A stretch of DNA of 64,000 bases from Bettongia penicillata ogilbyi (lineage: Eukaryota > Chordata > Mammalia > Diprotodontia > Potoroidae), in contig JAJHZJ010000013.1 in the NCBI GenBank assembly GCA_023548195.1, positions 1,931,001-1,995,000 on the forward strand, read 5' to 3'. The translations under genes were made by a program, and so were the position numbers. This document shows positions 1-9,539 of this stretch, in pieces; the stretch's first letter is position 1, and every line of letters begins with the position of its first letter. Below the pieces are notes generated by a model. That model did no database searches, had not been told where the DNA came from, and was given only the letters and a program-made list of their open reading frames with translations.

Positions 1-85
1 CCACTGCAGTATCTTTGCCAAGAAAATCCCAAATGGGGTCACCAAGAGTCAGACACAGCTGGAAAATGACAAAACAACTAAAATC
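1..85 (+). mobile_element. MAR1-like CORE-SINE, 3' tail only
   Basis: Only the RTE-like tail is inside the window: 'tatctttgccaagaaaat', then an 'aaatggggtcaccaagagt' block and an A-rich end. The head lies before base 1. The same tail ends the complete copies at 23972 and 35756. Confidence 0.75.
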
Positions 86-780
86 TTGTTAAATAAGTCA
101 ACATTTATTGCGTCTTAGCACTGAGCTAAATACAAAGTTTACACAAAACATGATTCCCTGCCTTCATAGAGTTTAATGTCTCATAAAGGGAAATGATAAT
201 AGCCATCGTGCAAAATAATACACAGCAATAAGAGCTTGTAAACAAAGTACCACTCAAAGTCCAAAATCAACATATGAGTTGGGCTTTAATGGAATACTGT
301 GGTCAGAAGAGTTGGGAGGCTAGATTTGATATTGTATGTGACATACTTTGAAAATCTTAAAGCATCATATGAATACTAGTTATAATAACAATAATCATTG
401 ACATTCTTATATAATTATTTTTTGGTTATTATATATTATTTTTTTTATTATATAATAACATTATCATGAGCCTCTGGTCTCTAGGTCTCCAGTCTGATGA
501 TGACCTCATTCCCTAAGCCTTTTATTGTACTCCTGCTGATCTTAAGCAATGTTTGTAAAGCAACATAGAGGTGTGCTAGTAAATATTTCACAAGAATGTT
601 TGCATATATACTTTTAAGATCTAAACAATCAACAAAACAGTAAATACAGCCCTGTTATGTAGAAATGCTGATTTTTGAGGTACATATGCTCCTACTGAAA
701 GGGAAGGGAAGAGAAGGAAATAAACACATTTACATTCTGGCTGCTGTGTAGCAGACACTGCACAAATATCATATATGATC
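86..780. other. Non-coding, mostly unassigned
   Basis: Bases 100-260 read like an old mammalian interspersed repeat ('actgagctaaatac...gattccctgccttcatagag'), a text that recurs near 37860, 51840 and 54500. Bases 400-460 are AT-rich low-complexity sequence. I see no gene. Confidence 0.5.
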
Positions 781-965
781 TTCATAATAATCTTGGGGAA
801 GTAGGTACTATTATTATCTCCACTTTACAGTTGAGGAAACTGAGGCAAACAGAGTGACTTGCTCAGGGTTACACAGACAAGAAGTATTTGAGTCCACTTC
901 TAAATTTGGTTCTTCCTGATTCTAGGTCCAATGCTCTATCTGCTGTAGCAGCAGCTCCCTCTGAA
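781..965 (-). mobile_element. MIR/THER-type SINE relic
   Basis: The reverse complement of the CORE-SINE middle is readable: 'gaggaaactgaggcaaac', 'gtgacttgctcagggttac', then 'tcctgattctaggtcca'. It is diverged and has no tail. Confidence 0.7.
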
Positions 966-1134
966 AAACTAATAATGGGCTCTCTGGTTAGAGCTGGCTC
1001 CAGCACACCGATGGTTGTGGCAGAGACTAAATGAGATGTTAGATGTGGAGGTATTTTCATAAGTATTAAGCCCTATACAAATGAGGCGAGGTCTCTGTGA
1101 TAATACAGTGAATTAACATGGTGACAGTCAATGG

Positions 1135-1335
1135 ATAGAATACCAGTTACAGATTGAGAAAATCTGAGTTCAAGTTCCAGACCAAAAAATTACTAGCTGT
1201 GTGACTCTGGGCAAGTTTTTAAGCCTCTGTGTGTAAAATTGAATCAATACTTGCATTATCTGCCTGACCAGGAAGTTGAAAAGAAAGTCCTTGGTAAACC
1301 TTAAGGTCCTATAGAAATGTGAGTTGCTATTAGCC
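1135..1335 (+). mobile_element. MIR-type SINE relic
   Basis: The core 'tactagctgtgtgactctgg' is followed by 'gcaagtttttaagcctctg' and a weak 3' part ending near 'gctattag'. It is old and diverged. Confidence 0.7.
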
Positions 1336-2039
1336 AGCCCACCCCACCTCCCAAAAACAGACTGGTAGGTGGCCTACTTTCCCCTGTGCAGGCAGCCAGT
1401 TCTCTTTACAGCGTTGAAAAGGAGGAAGCATGACAGTCGGTCAGCCCACAGGCACAGTGCCCAGGCATAGAGAAGCCACCTGTGCCTGGAAGACATTCAG
1501 TTCTGTGGGAAGGCAGCACATAAAACAATTGGTCCTCTCCAGCCACTCTATATCCCTTCTCCCCAGGCAACTCATAAAATTTGAGCTTCTCAGTTAGGAA
1601 TCAGATTAACCAAAAACATTCTCCTCCTACAAATCTGGCCCACCTGCTACAAGGAGGGGAAGCACAAACTGGGCACGGGCAGCCACAGAGTGCCAACACT
1701 TTCAGGAATGAGTGCCACCACAATGAGTCTTGTGGCACAGAACACATTAGTTTCTTCACAGTTTCTTGCAGTTGATACAGTGTGTGGGATCCAGGAGCCT
1801 CCATCCCACTACTTTTTCACTTTAAACATTTTTATTTATGTTGCAAAAACATGACACAGCACCATATGCTGATGATTCAGTGGTGTTTATTGCAAAGCCG
1901 TCAATAAGTGCAATGACTGTGAATTCTCCTCTCTGAGGAATCAAGAGCTTAGAGGAAACATGTTTAATTGAAATACCCTTGGCCATATTCGTGGGCTTTT
2001 TGCGATTTCCAGGTAAATGAATGAAATTCATAAACTCAT
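1336..2039. other. Apparently unique non-coding DNA
   Basis: I recognise no repeat. Bases 1820-2039 are balanced in composition and free of repeat text, which makes them a candidate conserved non-coding segment. That is inference only. The short overlapping frames on both strands have no recognisable protein. Confidence 0.4.
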
Positions 2040-2220
2040 GTCATCTATTATAATAGAGCAAGAGAAACAGTGTCTAGAGGATGGGGAGAGATAACTTGTC
2101 CCTGCTCTGAAATGGTTGGACCACAGCTAGAGTATTGTGGACCAGTTTTGATGATGGGGGCTGGCTCAAAGGGCAGGAGTTTGTTGGTAAATGCTTAACA
2201 ACCAACACTCTCCAGGAGTG
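2040..2220 (+). mobile_element. CR1/L3-type LINE 3' fragment
   Basis: 'ccacagctagagtattgtgg' followed by 'accagttttgatgatggggg' resembles the CR1/L3 3' region ('cctagagtattgtgttcagtt'). Highly diverged. Confidence 0.45.
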
Positions 2221-2227
2221 GGGGGAA

Positions 2228-2392
2228 GTATGTATAACATACTTTTAAGTTTACATTATTAACATTTCCATCATCTAGACTTTAAGTCTAGACAATGAAC
2301 AAAACAAATCAAACCCTAATTTTCAGCATTTGCTGATCTCCAAGGTATATAATGCTCACCTTGAAATTTAACAATTGGCTCCCCTTAGCCAA
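2228..2392 (-). repeat. Unnamed interspersed repeat, copy A
   Basis: On the minus strand this reads 'ggggagccaattgttaaatt', then 'caaggtgagcattatatacc', then 'tgatttgttttgttcattg' and 'tctagactta'. The same ~150-bp string occurs at 5445-5600 and 24530-24690. I could not assign a family. Confidence 0.6.
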
Positions 2393-3179
2393 TAGGAACT
2401 GGCTCATGATTCCTGTGCAAAAGTGCCATTAACTCTTTTATGCCCTCATCTGGCATTAATCCAAGAAAATCTCCAAAATAAGATTTATATGACTTTTGTC
2501 CTTCACCACAGTAGCTAACTAAGTCCCCTATTCCTTCACAGGTAATCAGTGGTATTGAGTATAGCACACCCTTTATTTTCCCTTCCATAGAAAATACACA
2601 AGACAAAAAAGGCTCCTCCAAACCCATAAACAAACAGAGAAATATAAAGCACTCAAAAAAGTCCATTAAACTCTCTTACACAAAAGAAAGTCACTAATGA
2701 CCAAATATTTCCCATTTACCTTGAGCCTGTACCATCTGAACAAACAATTTAAGGCAACAGCAGATCTGTCACTCCATCATGCCTAGGCTACCCTCTAGTA
2801 AGGCTCTTTTATCTTCTCCTTCTGGGAGGCCAGTGCTCAATTCTCAAACTCTGGAACTCCATATTGACTACAAGCAATCGTCAAGTCATTCTCGGGAACT
2901 CTAGTGTGAACTGTGCTCAGAAAAGAGAGTCCATGATATCTCTCATCATGCTACCTGGGCATTCTTAGATCACTTACCACATGTTTCTCCTTCAGGTTGA
3001 CATAAGGATAGGGTATAGCCCTTGAAACATGAGTCCATCCCATTTGATTCTCAGTGGCCAATCATCCTGAGAGTGCTCCAATTACTAAGGACAAATGCAA
3101 AGATTTCTCTGTTATCATCTCAGCAAGATGCTAGTGCTACAAATCTAGTACTATGGGAGGAGTCTTTTGGGAAAAGGTC
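2393..3179. other. Unassigned non-coding DNA with one minus-strand open frame
   Basis: A 93-codon minus-strand frame (2385-2666) runs into repeat copy A. It has no domain I recognise and no codon signature separating it from AT-rich chance frames. The remainder shows no repeat or gene. Confidence 0.3.
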
Positions 3180-3405
3180 CAGCCACATAATCTCATCAAC
3201 TTGACTGAGGAATCTCTAGTTGTCCTGATCTATATCTTGACCTTGGACACAGATGCGTCCCTAAGAAAAAGTGAGGCTGGCGCCTTTGCACAGCCCTCCC
3301 TCACCTAAATCCAATTCACTTGCATGTCATGGCATCACTTCCCTGATGTCATGGTCCTCTTCAAGAAGGAAAGTCAAACTAGAACAGCAACAACTTGATT
3401 GGGGC
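3180..3405 (+). mobile_element. Second marsupial SINE type ('cacagccctcc' family)
   Basis: Diagnostic text: 'gcacagccctccctcac', 'cctgatgtcatggtcctctt' and 'aagaaggaaagtcaaac'. The same family recurs at 26270, 34315, 38630 and 61590. The family name is not assigned. Confidence 0.65.
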
Positions 3406-3529
3406 AATTTATCAAATTGATGAGGAATTCCTCTGATCAGTCCTTCTATATTTATTTCTAGGTGCCATAATTTAGGTCAGGCAAAAGCAATGCAATGGCC
3501 ATTATTTGAGTTTGGGAATTGAGCACTGG

Positions 3530-4000
3530 CTCAGTGTCCATAGAAGGATAACTAGGATGGTGAGATGACTCAAAACCACACCATACAAAAATCAGTTGAA
3601 TAGATGAATTAAGGCATGAATGGATAGAATGATGAAATAATCTGAAGAAACTAGGCATACCTTTGAAAAGACATTTCAAATATATGAATGGTTATCATGT
3701 GGGAAAGAGATTAAACATGCTTTCCTTGAGAGGGCAGAACTAGGATAAATAGATAAAGGTGATGGGGGGTTAAGGGGAGTAATTTTCAGCTCAGTAGAGG
3801 GGAAATTAAGCAATAGAATTGTCTCCAAGTGAAATGGTTTCATTTAGTAGGTGATGAGATCCCTATCCCTGGAGGTTTTCAAATTGAAGCATGATGACCA
3901 TTTGTTGGCTATGATGTAGAGAGGGTTCCTGCTTTTGATAGTAACTGGACAAGATAACCTATGAAGTCCTTTCTAACTCTAATAATTTAGGGTTCTACTT
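3530..4000 (+). mobile_element. CR1/L3-type LINE 3' relic
   Basis: The order of motifs matches a CR1/L3 3' region: 'taactaggatggtgag', 'gttatcatgtgggaaagag', 'gagagggcagaactagg', 'gaggttttcaaattgaag', and an end at 'cctttctaactctaataat'. Confidence 0.55.
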
Positions 4001-4719
4001 TAGAGATGGTACCAAAAGACAGAGAGACCCTTCATCTTTTTCCCTTTCTTATTAGAGAAACTGTACTAAACTGAACAGCCAAGTTGAGATGCTAAAGCAA
4101 GGTCAGTTGTAAACTTCAGAGAGAGCAAACCAGTCCCCATCCAGACAGCAGAAACCAGACTGGTGAGAAGCCTGAGCTGGAGGAACCTTCCTATTGGGGA
4201 CTAGGAGTGACCCTAAGGATTCACACTGTGCAATCTCTCAGAAAAATGGGAGTCCCGCCAAGGATTTCTATTTTGTTTTCCATACTTTTAAAAGTAAAAA
4301 CAAAACAAAACAAAACAAAACTTTCCTGTAATATTGTGAAGTCTGAGCTTGCAAGTTGAGAGTTGGTGTCAGCGTATGAGTTAGAGCTATGCAAGGATTT
4401 CCCCAGGTTTTCTGTGAGGGGTCATATAAGCCAGGAGAAGAGGGGCCATTCCCCGAAATTCCTCTCTCAGCCCTGCTCCTGACTTTCCAGACTTTGCCTC
4501 TGTGGTTTAGCTACTGTCTTTATTTTGAAATTTCTCTCTGTACCTGGGGCCTTCTCACCCTGGAACATCCCTCCACTATACTGGGTTCCTTCTGGGATCT
4601 CTATTTTGTGGAAGGGCCCAGACTGGCCAATTTTCATCCCCCTCCCAGTTCTGCTTCTGATTTTCTGAGCTGTGACACCATATCCCACTAGGACCACCTA
4701 CTCTCCTCCCTCCCACCAT
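4001..4719. other. Unassigned DNA with an (AAAAC)n run
   Basis: An (AAAAC)n microsatellite lies at about 4294-4321. Bases 4380-4700 hold a 100-codon plus-strand frame without recognisable domains; the pyrimidine-rich text could be an old LTR or LINE relic, which I cannot confirm. Confidence 0.3.
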
Positions 4720-4865
4720 ATACACATATACTTTTAAGCTCTCTTTTAAGTGTGATCTTCCTTTATGAGAATAGAGGGACTTTTCATTTTGTATCCCTCA
4801 GCACTGAGCAAAGTGCCTGACATATACAAAGTGCTTAATCAGTGCTTGCAGCCTTGCCTGAATGC
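4720..4865 (+). mobile_element. L2-type LINE 3' end
   Basis: The L2 terminal text is visible: 'ttttgtatccctcagcactg', 'gcaaagtgcctgacatatac', 'aaagtgcttaatcagtgctt'. Diverged and 5'-truncated. Confidence 0.6.
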
Positions 4866-5029
4866 CCCATACTCCAGTATACTCTTATACTGTGGGAGTC
4901 TCTGACACAATCATTGCATAGCAATAAATAAGGCACAGTCTGAACACAATAGGCACTTAATTTTTCATTTTAAAATTTATTTTTATTCTGAACTTATTAA
5001 TCAAATTAAATAGGCATTTCCATAAAAGT

Positions 5030-5312
5030 AGTCATAATAATGATAGCTAACATCCATCTAATGCTTACTCTGTACCAAGCACTGTACTATGTTGATTTAC
5101 AATTATCCTCTCATTTGATTTTCACAACAATGCTGGGAAGTAGGTGATGTTATTATCCCCATTTTAGAGTTGAGTAAACTAAGGATGAAGGCAACTATTT
5201 TACAGATAGGTAGTGGTTAAATGACTTGCCCATGGTCACACAAGGTAGAAACTGTCTGAGCCTGGATTTGAATTCAGTTATTCCTGACTCCAGGCCCTGC
5301 ATTCTCTCCAAA
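5030..5312 (-). mobile_element. MIR/THER-type SINE
   Basis: Reverse-complement landmarks in order: 'ccaagcactgtactatg', 'tgttattatccccattttag', 'tgacttgcccatggtcacac', 'gaattcagttattcctgact'. Confidence 0.7.
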
Positions 5313-5324
5313 AAAACAAAAAAA

Positions 5325-5444
5325 GAAAATGAGAAAACATGAAACTGTGAGCCTCCATTATGCACAACTTGCTTTTATATCTAAATATGTAATAAATTCA
5401 GCATGTATTCAGGAGTATGCTGAAACTAGCTCTGATCAGCTGGG
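5325..5444 (-). mobile_element. Antisense L1 3'-UTR fragment, first half
   Basis: 'catgaaactgtgagcctcca' followed by 'ttatgcacaacttgctttt' and 'aatatgtaataaattcagca' parallels 28905-28985. The match resumes after about 5600, so repeat copy B seems to interrupt this element. Confidence 0.5.
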
Positions 5445-5600
5445 GAGAGCTGATTTTTTAATTTTCAGTGAAAGCATTTATACCTCAGAAATTGACAAAT
5501 GCTACAAATCAAGGCTTGATTTATTATTTTGCTGATTGCTGAGACTTAAGAAAGTGATGGAGAAAAGAAGTAGATAAAACTTAAAAGTGTGTCCTGAATA
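5445..5600 (+). repeat. Unnamed interspersed repeat, copy B
   Basis: 'gggagagctgattttttaat', then 'tttatacctcagaaattgac', 'aaatgctacaaatcaagg', 'gagacttaagaaagtgatgg', ending 'aaacttaaaagtgtgtcc'. It seems to sit inside an antisense L1 fragment, which implies mobility. Confidence 0.6.
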
Positions 5601-5890
5601 CATTTCCCTTTCCCTTGTCCAGCACCAATTGTTAAGGATGCTTGTCTATGATTCCTTCTGGCCTGCCTTCTCTTTTCTTCTATACATTTCAAAATGCTTC
5701 TGTGACCCCCTTCTTTCTTTTCTTTCCCCTCACATTTTTTTAACTACCCTACCTCTAGTCACCCTCTCCCTTTTACCCAGTCCCAAACTGAAAAACAAAA
5801 ACAAAACTTTCATAAGAAATAGACATAGTTAAGCCAGACACCAAAATCTCCACATTGCTGTTTCTTTAAAAAGTATATCTTATTTCCACT
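5601..5890 (-). mobile_element. Antisense L1 3'-UTR fragment, second half
   Basis: 'ttccttctggcctgccttct', 'aaaatgcttctgtgaccccc' and 'aaaatctccacattg' parallel 29000-29190 in order. It is the continuation of 5325-5444. Confidence 0.45.
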
Positions 5891-5892
5891 TC

Positions 5893-6136
5893 AGTCCTTT
5901 TTTAGTCATATCTACTCTTTGTGACCCCATTTGGGATTTTCTTGGCAAAGACACTGGAGTAATTTGCCATTTCCTTCTCCAACTCACTTTACAGATGAGG
6001 AAACTGAGGCCAACAGGGTTAAGTAACTTGCCTAGGATCACACCGCTAATAAGTGTCTTAGACCAGATTTGAAATCAGGAAAAAGAGTCTTCTTGATTTC
6101 AGGCCTGGTGCTCTATCCACTGTACCATCTAGCTGC
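5893..6136 (-). mobile_element. MAR1-like CORE-SINE, near full length
   Basis: Reverse orientation: RTE-like tail ('tgaccccatttgggattttc'), then 'agatgaggaaactgaggcc', the core, and the tRNA-like head ('ctctatccactgtaccatct') at the right. Confidence 0.85.
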
Positions 6137-6560
6137 ACCAGCAGTCTTATTCTAGCAGTTATTTAATAAATATTTCTTGGATATTGAATGAATGAAATAA
6201 TAATTAATTAGTTAATAATTAACTGATCAATTAATGAGTATAACCCAAGGAACTTACACTTTACTAGGAAAAAAACAAGATATGAACTCAGATTAATAGG
6301 ATACCAATTAGAACATAATTTGAATAAAAGAAATGGAAATCAGAGCAGGGAAAAGTAGATAAGTATGTAAAGGATCATGGAATTAGGTAAGAGAAAAATC
6401 TCATCCAATTGGAAAGATCACAGAACATTTCATGGAGGATGTAGCATTTGACTCAGTCCTCCAAGATGTCAAATGGTGGAAAGGAGACAGGTCAGTCTGG
6501 CCATTCTAGGGGGTAATGTCATTGGTCTTCTTCAAGAGCAAAGGACGAACCCCAGCTGAA
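6137..6560. other. Old repeat-like DNA with a SINE scrap
   Basis: Bases 6230-6490 resemble the unassigned ancient repeat also seen at 51815-52540 ('gaacatttcatggaggatgt'). Bases 6505-6560 ('tcattggtcttcttcaagag') are a short 3' scrap of the second SINE type. Confidence 0.4.
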
Positions 6561-6945
6561 GGTAAAGCACGCTCAGGAGATGGCAAGTGATTCACCATTT
6601 TTTTTTTCTCAAAGCACTCATTTAGGAAGGAGGGAGGAGGGAAGAAGGGACACAAAACAGCTTGGGGGAAGGGGAGAATTGGGCAGTGCCATCCCCTATT
6701 CTGTATCCCTTGGTAACATTATCAAAAACAAGATATTAAGCTGGATGCCCCATGACTGAGACCTAATATGGTATTTCTTACATTTAAAGATTTTAAATAC
6801 TTAGTCCCTCAGGAGTTAATTCCCAGTAGCCTCAATATATTTGCTACCAGAAAGATAGATTCCTGAAGTGAATCAACACAGCTATAAAATGCTCCCTTCT
6901 GAATTAATACCTGGGATCACCGCACAACCTTTGGTGAACAGAGAC
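6561..6945. other. No recognised content
   Basis: Non-coding DNA with a T run (6598-6609) and a short GGGA-rich patch. I see no gene or repeat family. Confidence 0.4.
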
Positions 6946-7139
6946 CTGTAGAGCAGAGGTGTCAAACACTCTGCAACACTCTTGGGTGAGTGAGGCAGAG
7001 TCACAGAAAATGTAATTGAAAAATATTTAACAAAATAAATGAAAATACAATAAAACATAGATAATGTTAATATGTAGGGATCCTTATGTATGACTTCATG
7101 GCCCCATTTCTATTTGAGTTTGACACCACTGCTCTAGAG
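6946..7139. mobile_element. hAT-type non-autonomous DNA transposon with 8-bp TSD
   Basis: A 178-bp element at 6954-7131 has inverted ends 'cagaggtgtcaaac' and 'gtttgacaccactg' (13 of 14 complementary). It is flanked by 8-bp copies ctgtagag (6946-6953) and ctctagag (7132-7139), one mismatch. An 8-bp duplication plus short TIRs is the hAT signature. There is no transposase frame, so it is a MITE-like passenger. Confidence 0.8.
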
Positions 7140-7569
7140 TGCAGAAAAGTGGTGCTCACAGGAAAGGTAAAAATAAGAATCCTAACATAGCCACCTTAGA
7201 TGGATGTAGACAACACCAAAGCATCTTACAGCGATCACCATGGTAACATCAACTTCATCACTGTGAGGCAGCTAAGTCTAAGGAAGTATCACCACCATTT
7301 TCTGGGTTCAGAATCTGAACTGACATTTTCTATGCCACATGACTTGGTTAGTGGCAGAGCGCCAGCTGAACCCATGACTTTCCTGAGCCTTAGCCCTTGA
7401 TCCTGACAAATGTCACTTTTGCTTTTCCCATCACTCCTTTGTTTCTTTTCAAAACTCTTCCAAGTGTCATTCCCTAAACAATCCCCTGTCCGCACCCTGC
7501 TTTCCTCTTTCAGGAAGCAACTTCACTACAAATTCTTGATTTTGCAAACTCCTCATTATCTTATACAAT
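7140..7569. other. No recognised content
   Basis: Apparently unique non-coding DNA. The short frames on both strands overlap each other and match nothing I know. Confidence 0.4.
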
Positions 7570-7745
7570 CATATTAACCTTAGGGATCTTTTATTCCAAC
7601 TCTCTCATTTTTAATAGATGAGGAAACTGAGGATCAGAAAAGGACACTGAATGAACTAACTGAACAGCCAGTTAATGGCACAGCTGGGATGCTATCTCAA
7701 GCATCCTGATGTCAAGTTCAGCGCTCTTTCCACCATATCATGCTC
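7570..7745 (-). mobile_element. MIR-like SINE relic
   Basis: 'gatgaggaaactgaggatca' and 'agttaatggcacagctggga' are the antisense MIR core, badly diverged. Confidence 0.5.
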
Positions 7746-8399
7746 AGAAATTTTTCCCCTCCTTAGTTCTTCAGACTCCCCCATCCCATCCCCCTACTTC
7801 TCTTTCTTATGCCCCCCCCAAATGAGCAACACAAAGAAAAACAGTAATTTTAAAAGCATAATGGCTGCTGCTTCTGGCGTCATTGATCTCTCTGGAGCCT
7901 ATTTTAACTCTCTTTTCTTTCACCCATGGCTCCCATGTCAGCCATTTCGGATTAGAAACCTGCTAAAGAGAGACTGCCAGCCATCTTGGGAACAATTCCC
8001 AGATATAGCATCACAATTCATATTTTCTTCTAAAAAATGTTTATTGTTATCTTTGGCTCTCAAATAACTTCCAGATATATCCTCTCATCACCCACCCATC
8101 AAGCCAGTCAGTCAGTATCACTACCAGTATGACAAGCTAGATTCTGACAGTATGGACAATATTCCATGTCTAAAGTCCCTCCTCTCATCAATCCTCCAGT
8201 GCACCCCATACATGTATATTTCGGTGAAGAAGAAAGGGGAAAATTCACTGATTCTTGAAAGAATAAATCCGAAATGTTAGAGCAGATTCTAACCACACTT
8301 CTCTGGCGCCTGACCTAGGACGTGCCCCACGTCAGCCATGTCATCCAGATAAAGAACAGGAAGTACAAGTCTATAAAATGATAAAAGGAAGTTTGAGTT
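7746..8399. other. No recognised content
   Basis: Non-coding. The 130-codon frame crossing 7675-8067 starts within a MIR relic and has no domain I recognise. Confidence 0.4.
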
Positions 8400-8590
8400 T
8401 AGATTTAGATTTTGTAGAAAGGACCTTAGAGATGGTCTGAGTCAGGGCTTTCATTTCACAGGGGTGGAAACTAAGGCCAAGAGAGGAGATATATAAACTG
8501 TTCGAGATCATCCAGCTTGAACAACAGATCAAGAGCCTCAAGCCATATCCTTTGCCAACAAAATTAGTGTTCTTTCCACCGTGTCATACT
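8400..8590 (-). mobile_element. MIR-like SINE relic
   Basis: 'ggaccttagagatggtctga', 'gtggaaactaaggccaagag' and 'gagatcatccagcttgaac' give the reverse-complement MIR order. Confidence 0.55.
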
Positions 8591-8631
8591 ATGTTACTTT
8601 GAAATGGCAGGTCTTCCCTTATATCACATTT

Positions 8632-8884
8632 CGTTGTTGCTGTTCTGTCATGTCTGAATCTTTGTGACTCCATTTGGGGTTTCCTTTGGCAAAGATACAG
8701 GAGTGGATTGCTATTTCTTCTCTAGCTCATTTTTACAGAGGAGGAAACTGAATCAAATAGAGTTAAGTGACTTGTCCAGGATCACACAGCTAGTAAGTGT
8801 TTGAGACTGGATTTGAACTCAGGAAGAATAGTCTTCCTGACTCCAGGTCTAGCACTTGATCCAATGAACCACCTAGCTAACTCC
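8632..8884 (-). mobile_element. MAR1-like CORE-SINE, near full length
   Basis: Tail at left ('tgactccatttggggtttcc'), 'gaggaaactgaatcaaatag', core 'ggatcacacagctagtaagt', head at right ('gaaccacctagctaa'). Confidence 0.85.
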
Positions 8885-9049
8885 TGTTCCCCTCACCTTC
8901 CTATTAATCAACAAACATTCATGCTTTCTGTGTATAGAATATTATACTAAACTCTGATAGAGATATAAATTTGAGTTAAAACATGGCCCCTTTTATCACA
9001 GGGCAGAGTCTATTCAGCTTAATTTAATTCAATAATCATTTATTAATGG

Positions 9050-9385
9050 ATGTTTGCTCTAGATTTGCTCTATGTGAAATCACACCTGTTTCTATATGTT
9101 CAATTTTCATGGCTATCCAGATAATGCCCATATCTGCATCTCTAGTTTCCCTTTTACTCAGATGTCAGAGTCTCTGCAGGGCCAGTTGGTATTCTCTCCA
9201 CCCTGAAATGACTTTGGATAACCTGTGAAGAGGTACTTTGTAATTATTTTTCCATGTACCTGTTATTTCACCACTATAACAATCTAAATTTCTTGTGAGT
9301 AGGGACAGTTATTAGCTTTGTCTCTTGGCACCCAGGAGATCTCACATGAAGTACCAAATAAATGTGCTGGAGGCAGTTCATGGCC
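9050..9385 (+). mobile_element. L2-type LINE 3' region
   Basis: Pyrimidine-rich L2 3'-UTR text followed by 'tcttgtgagtagggacagtt' and 'aagtaccaaataaatgtgct', the standard L2 end. It includes 60 codons of open frame that are not a gene. Confidence 0.5.
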
Positions 9386-9394
9386 AGAGTCACT

Positions 9395-9535
9395 ATAATA
9401 AAAAGTCTCTTTTACCTAAATGAATCTACTGATTTAATGTCATTCCACTTAAATTACAAAAAAAAAATTGAGTTAAAAATAAATAGCAAAATTCATTTGG
9501 AAGAACACAAGGTCAAGAATACTATGAACAATTAG
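9395..9535 (+). mobile_element. Short sense L1 ORF2 fragment
   Basis: 'gtcattccacttaaattac' and 'aaaattcatttggaagaaca' followed by 'caaggtcaagaatac' read like the part of L1 ORF2 downstream of the RT. The large L1 beginning near 9540 is in the opposite orientation. Confidence 0.4.
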
Positions 9536-9539
9536 TATT

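Noticed and set aside
7675..8067. 130-codon plus-strand frame
   Set aside because: Starts in a MIR relic, has no recognisable domain and no splice context.
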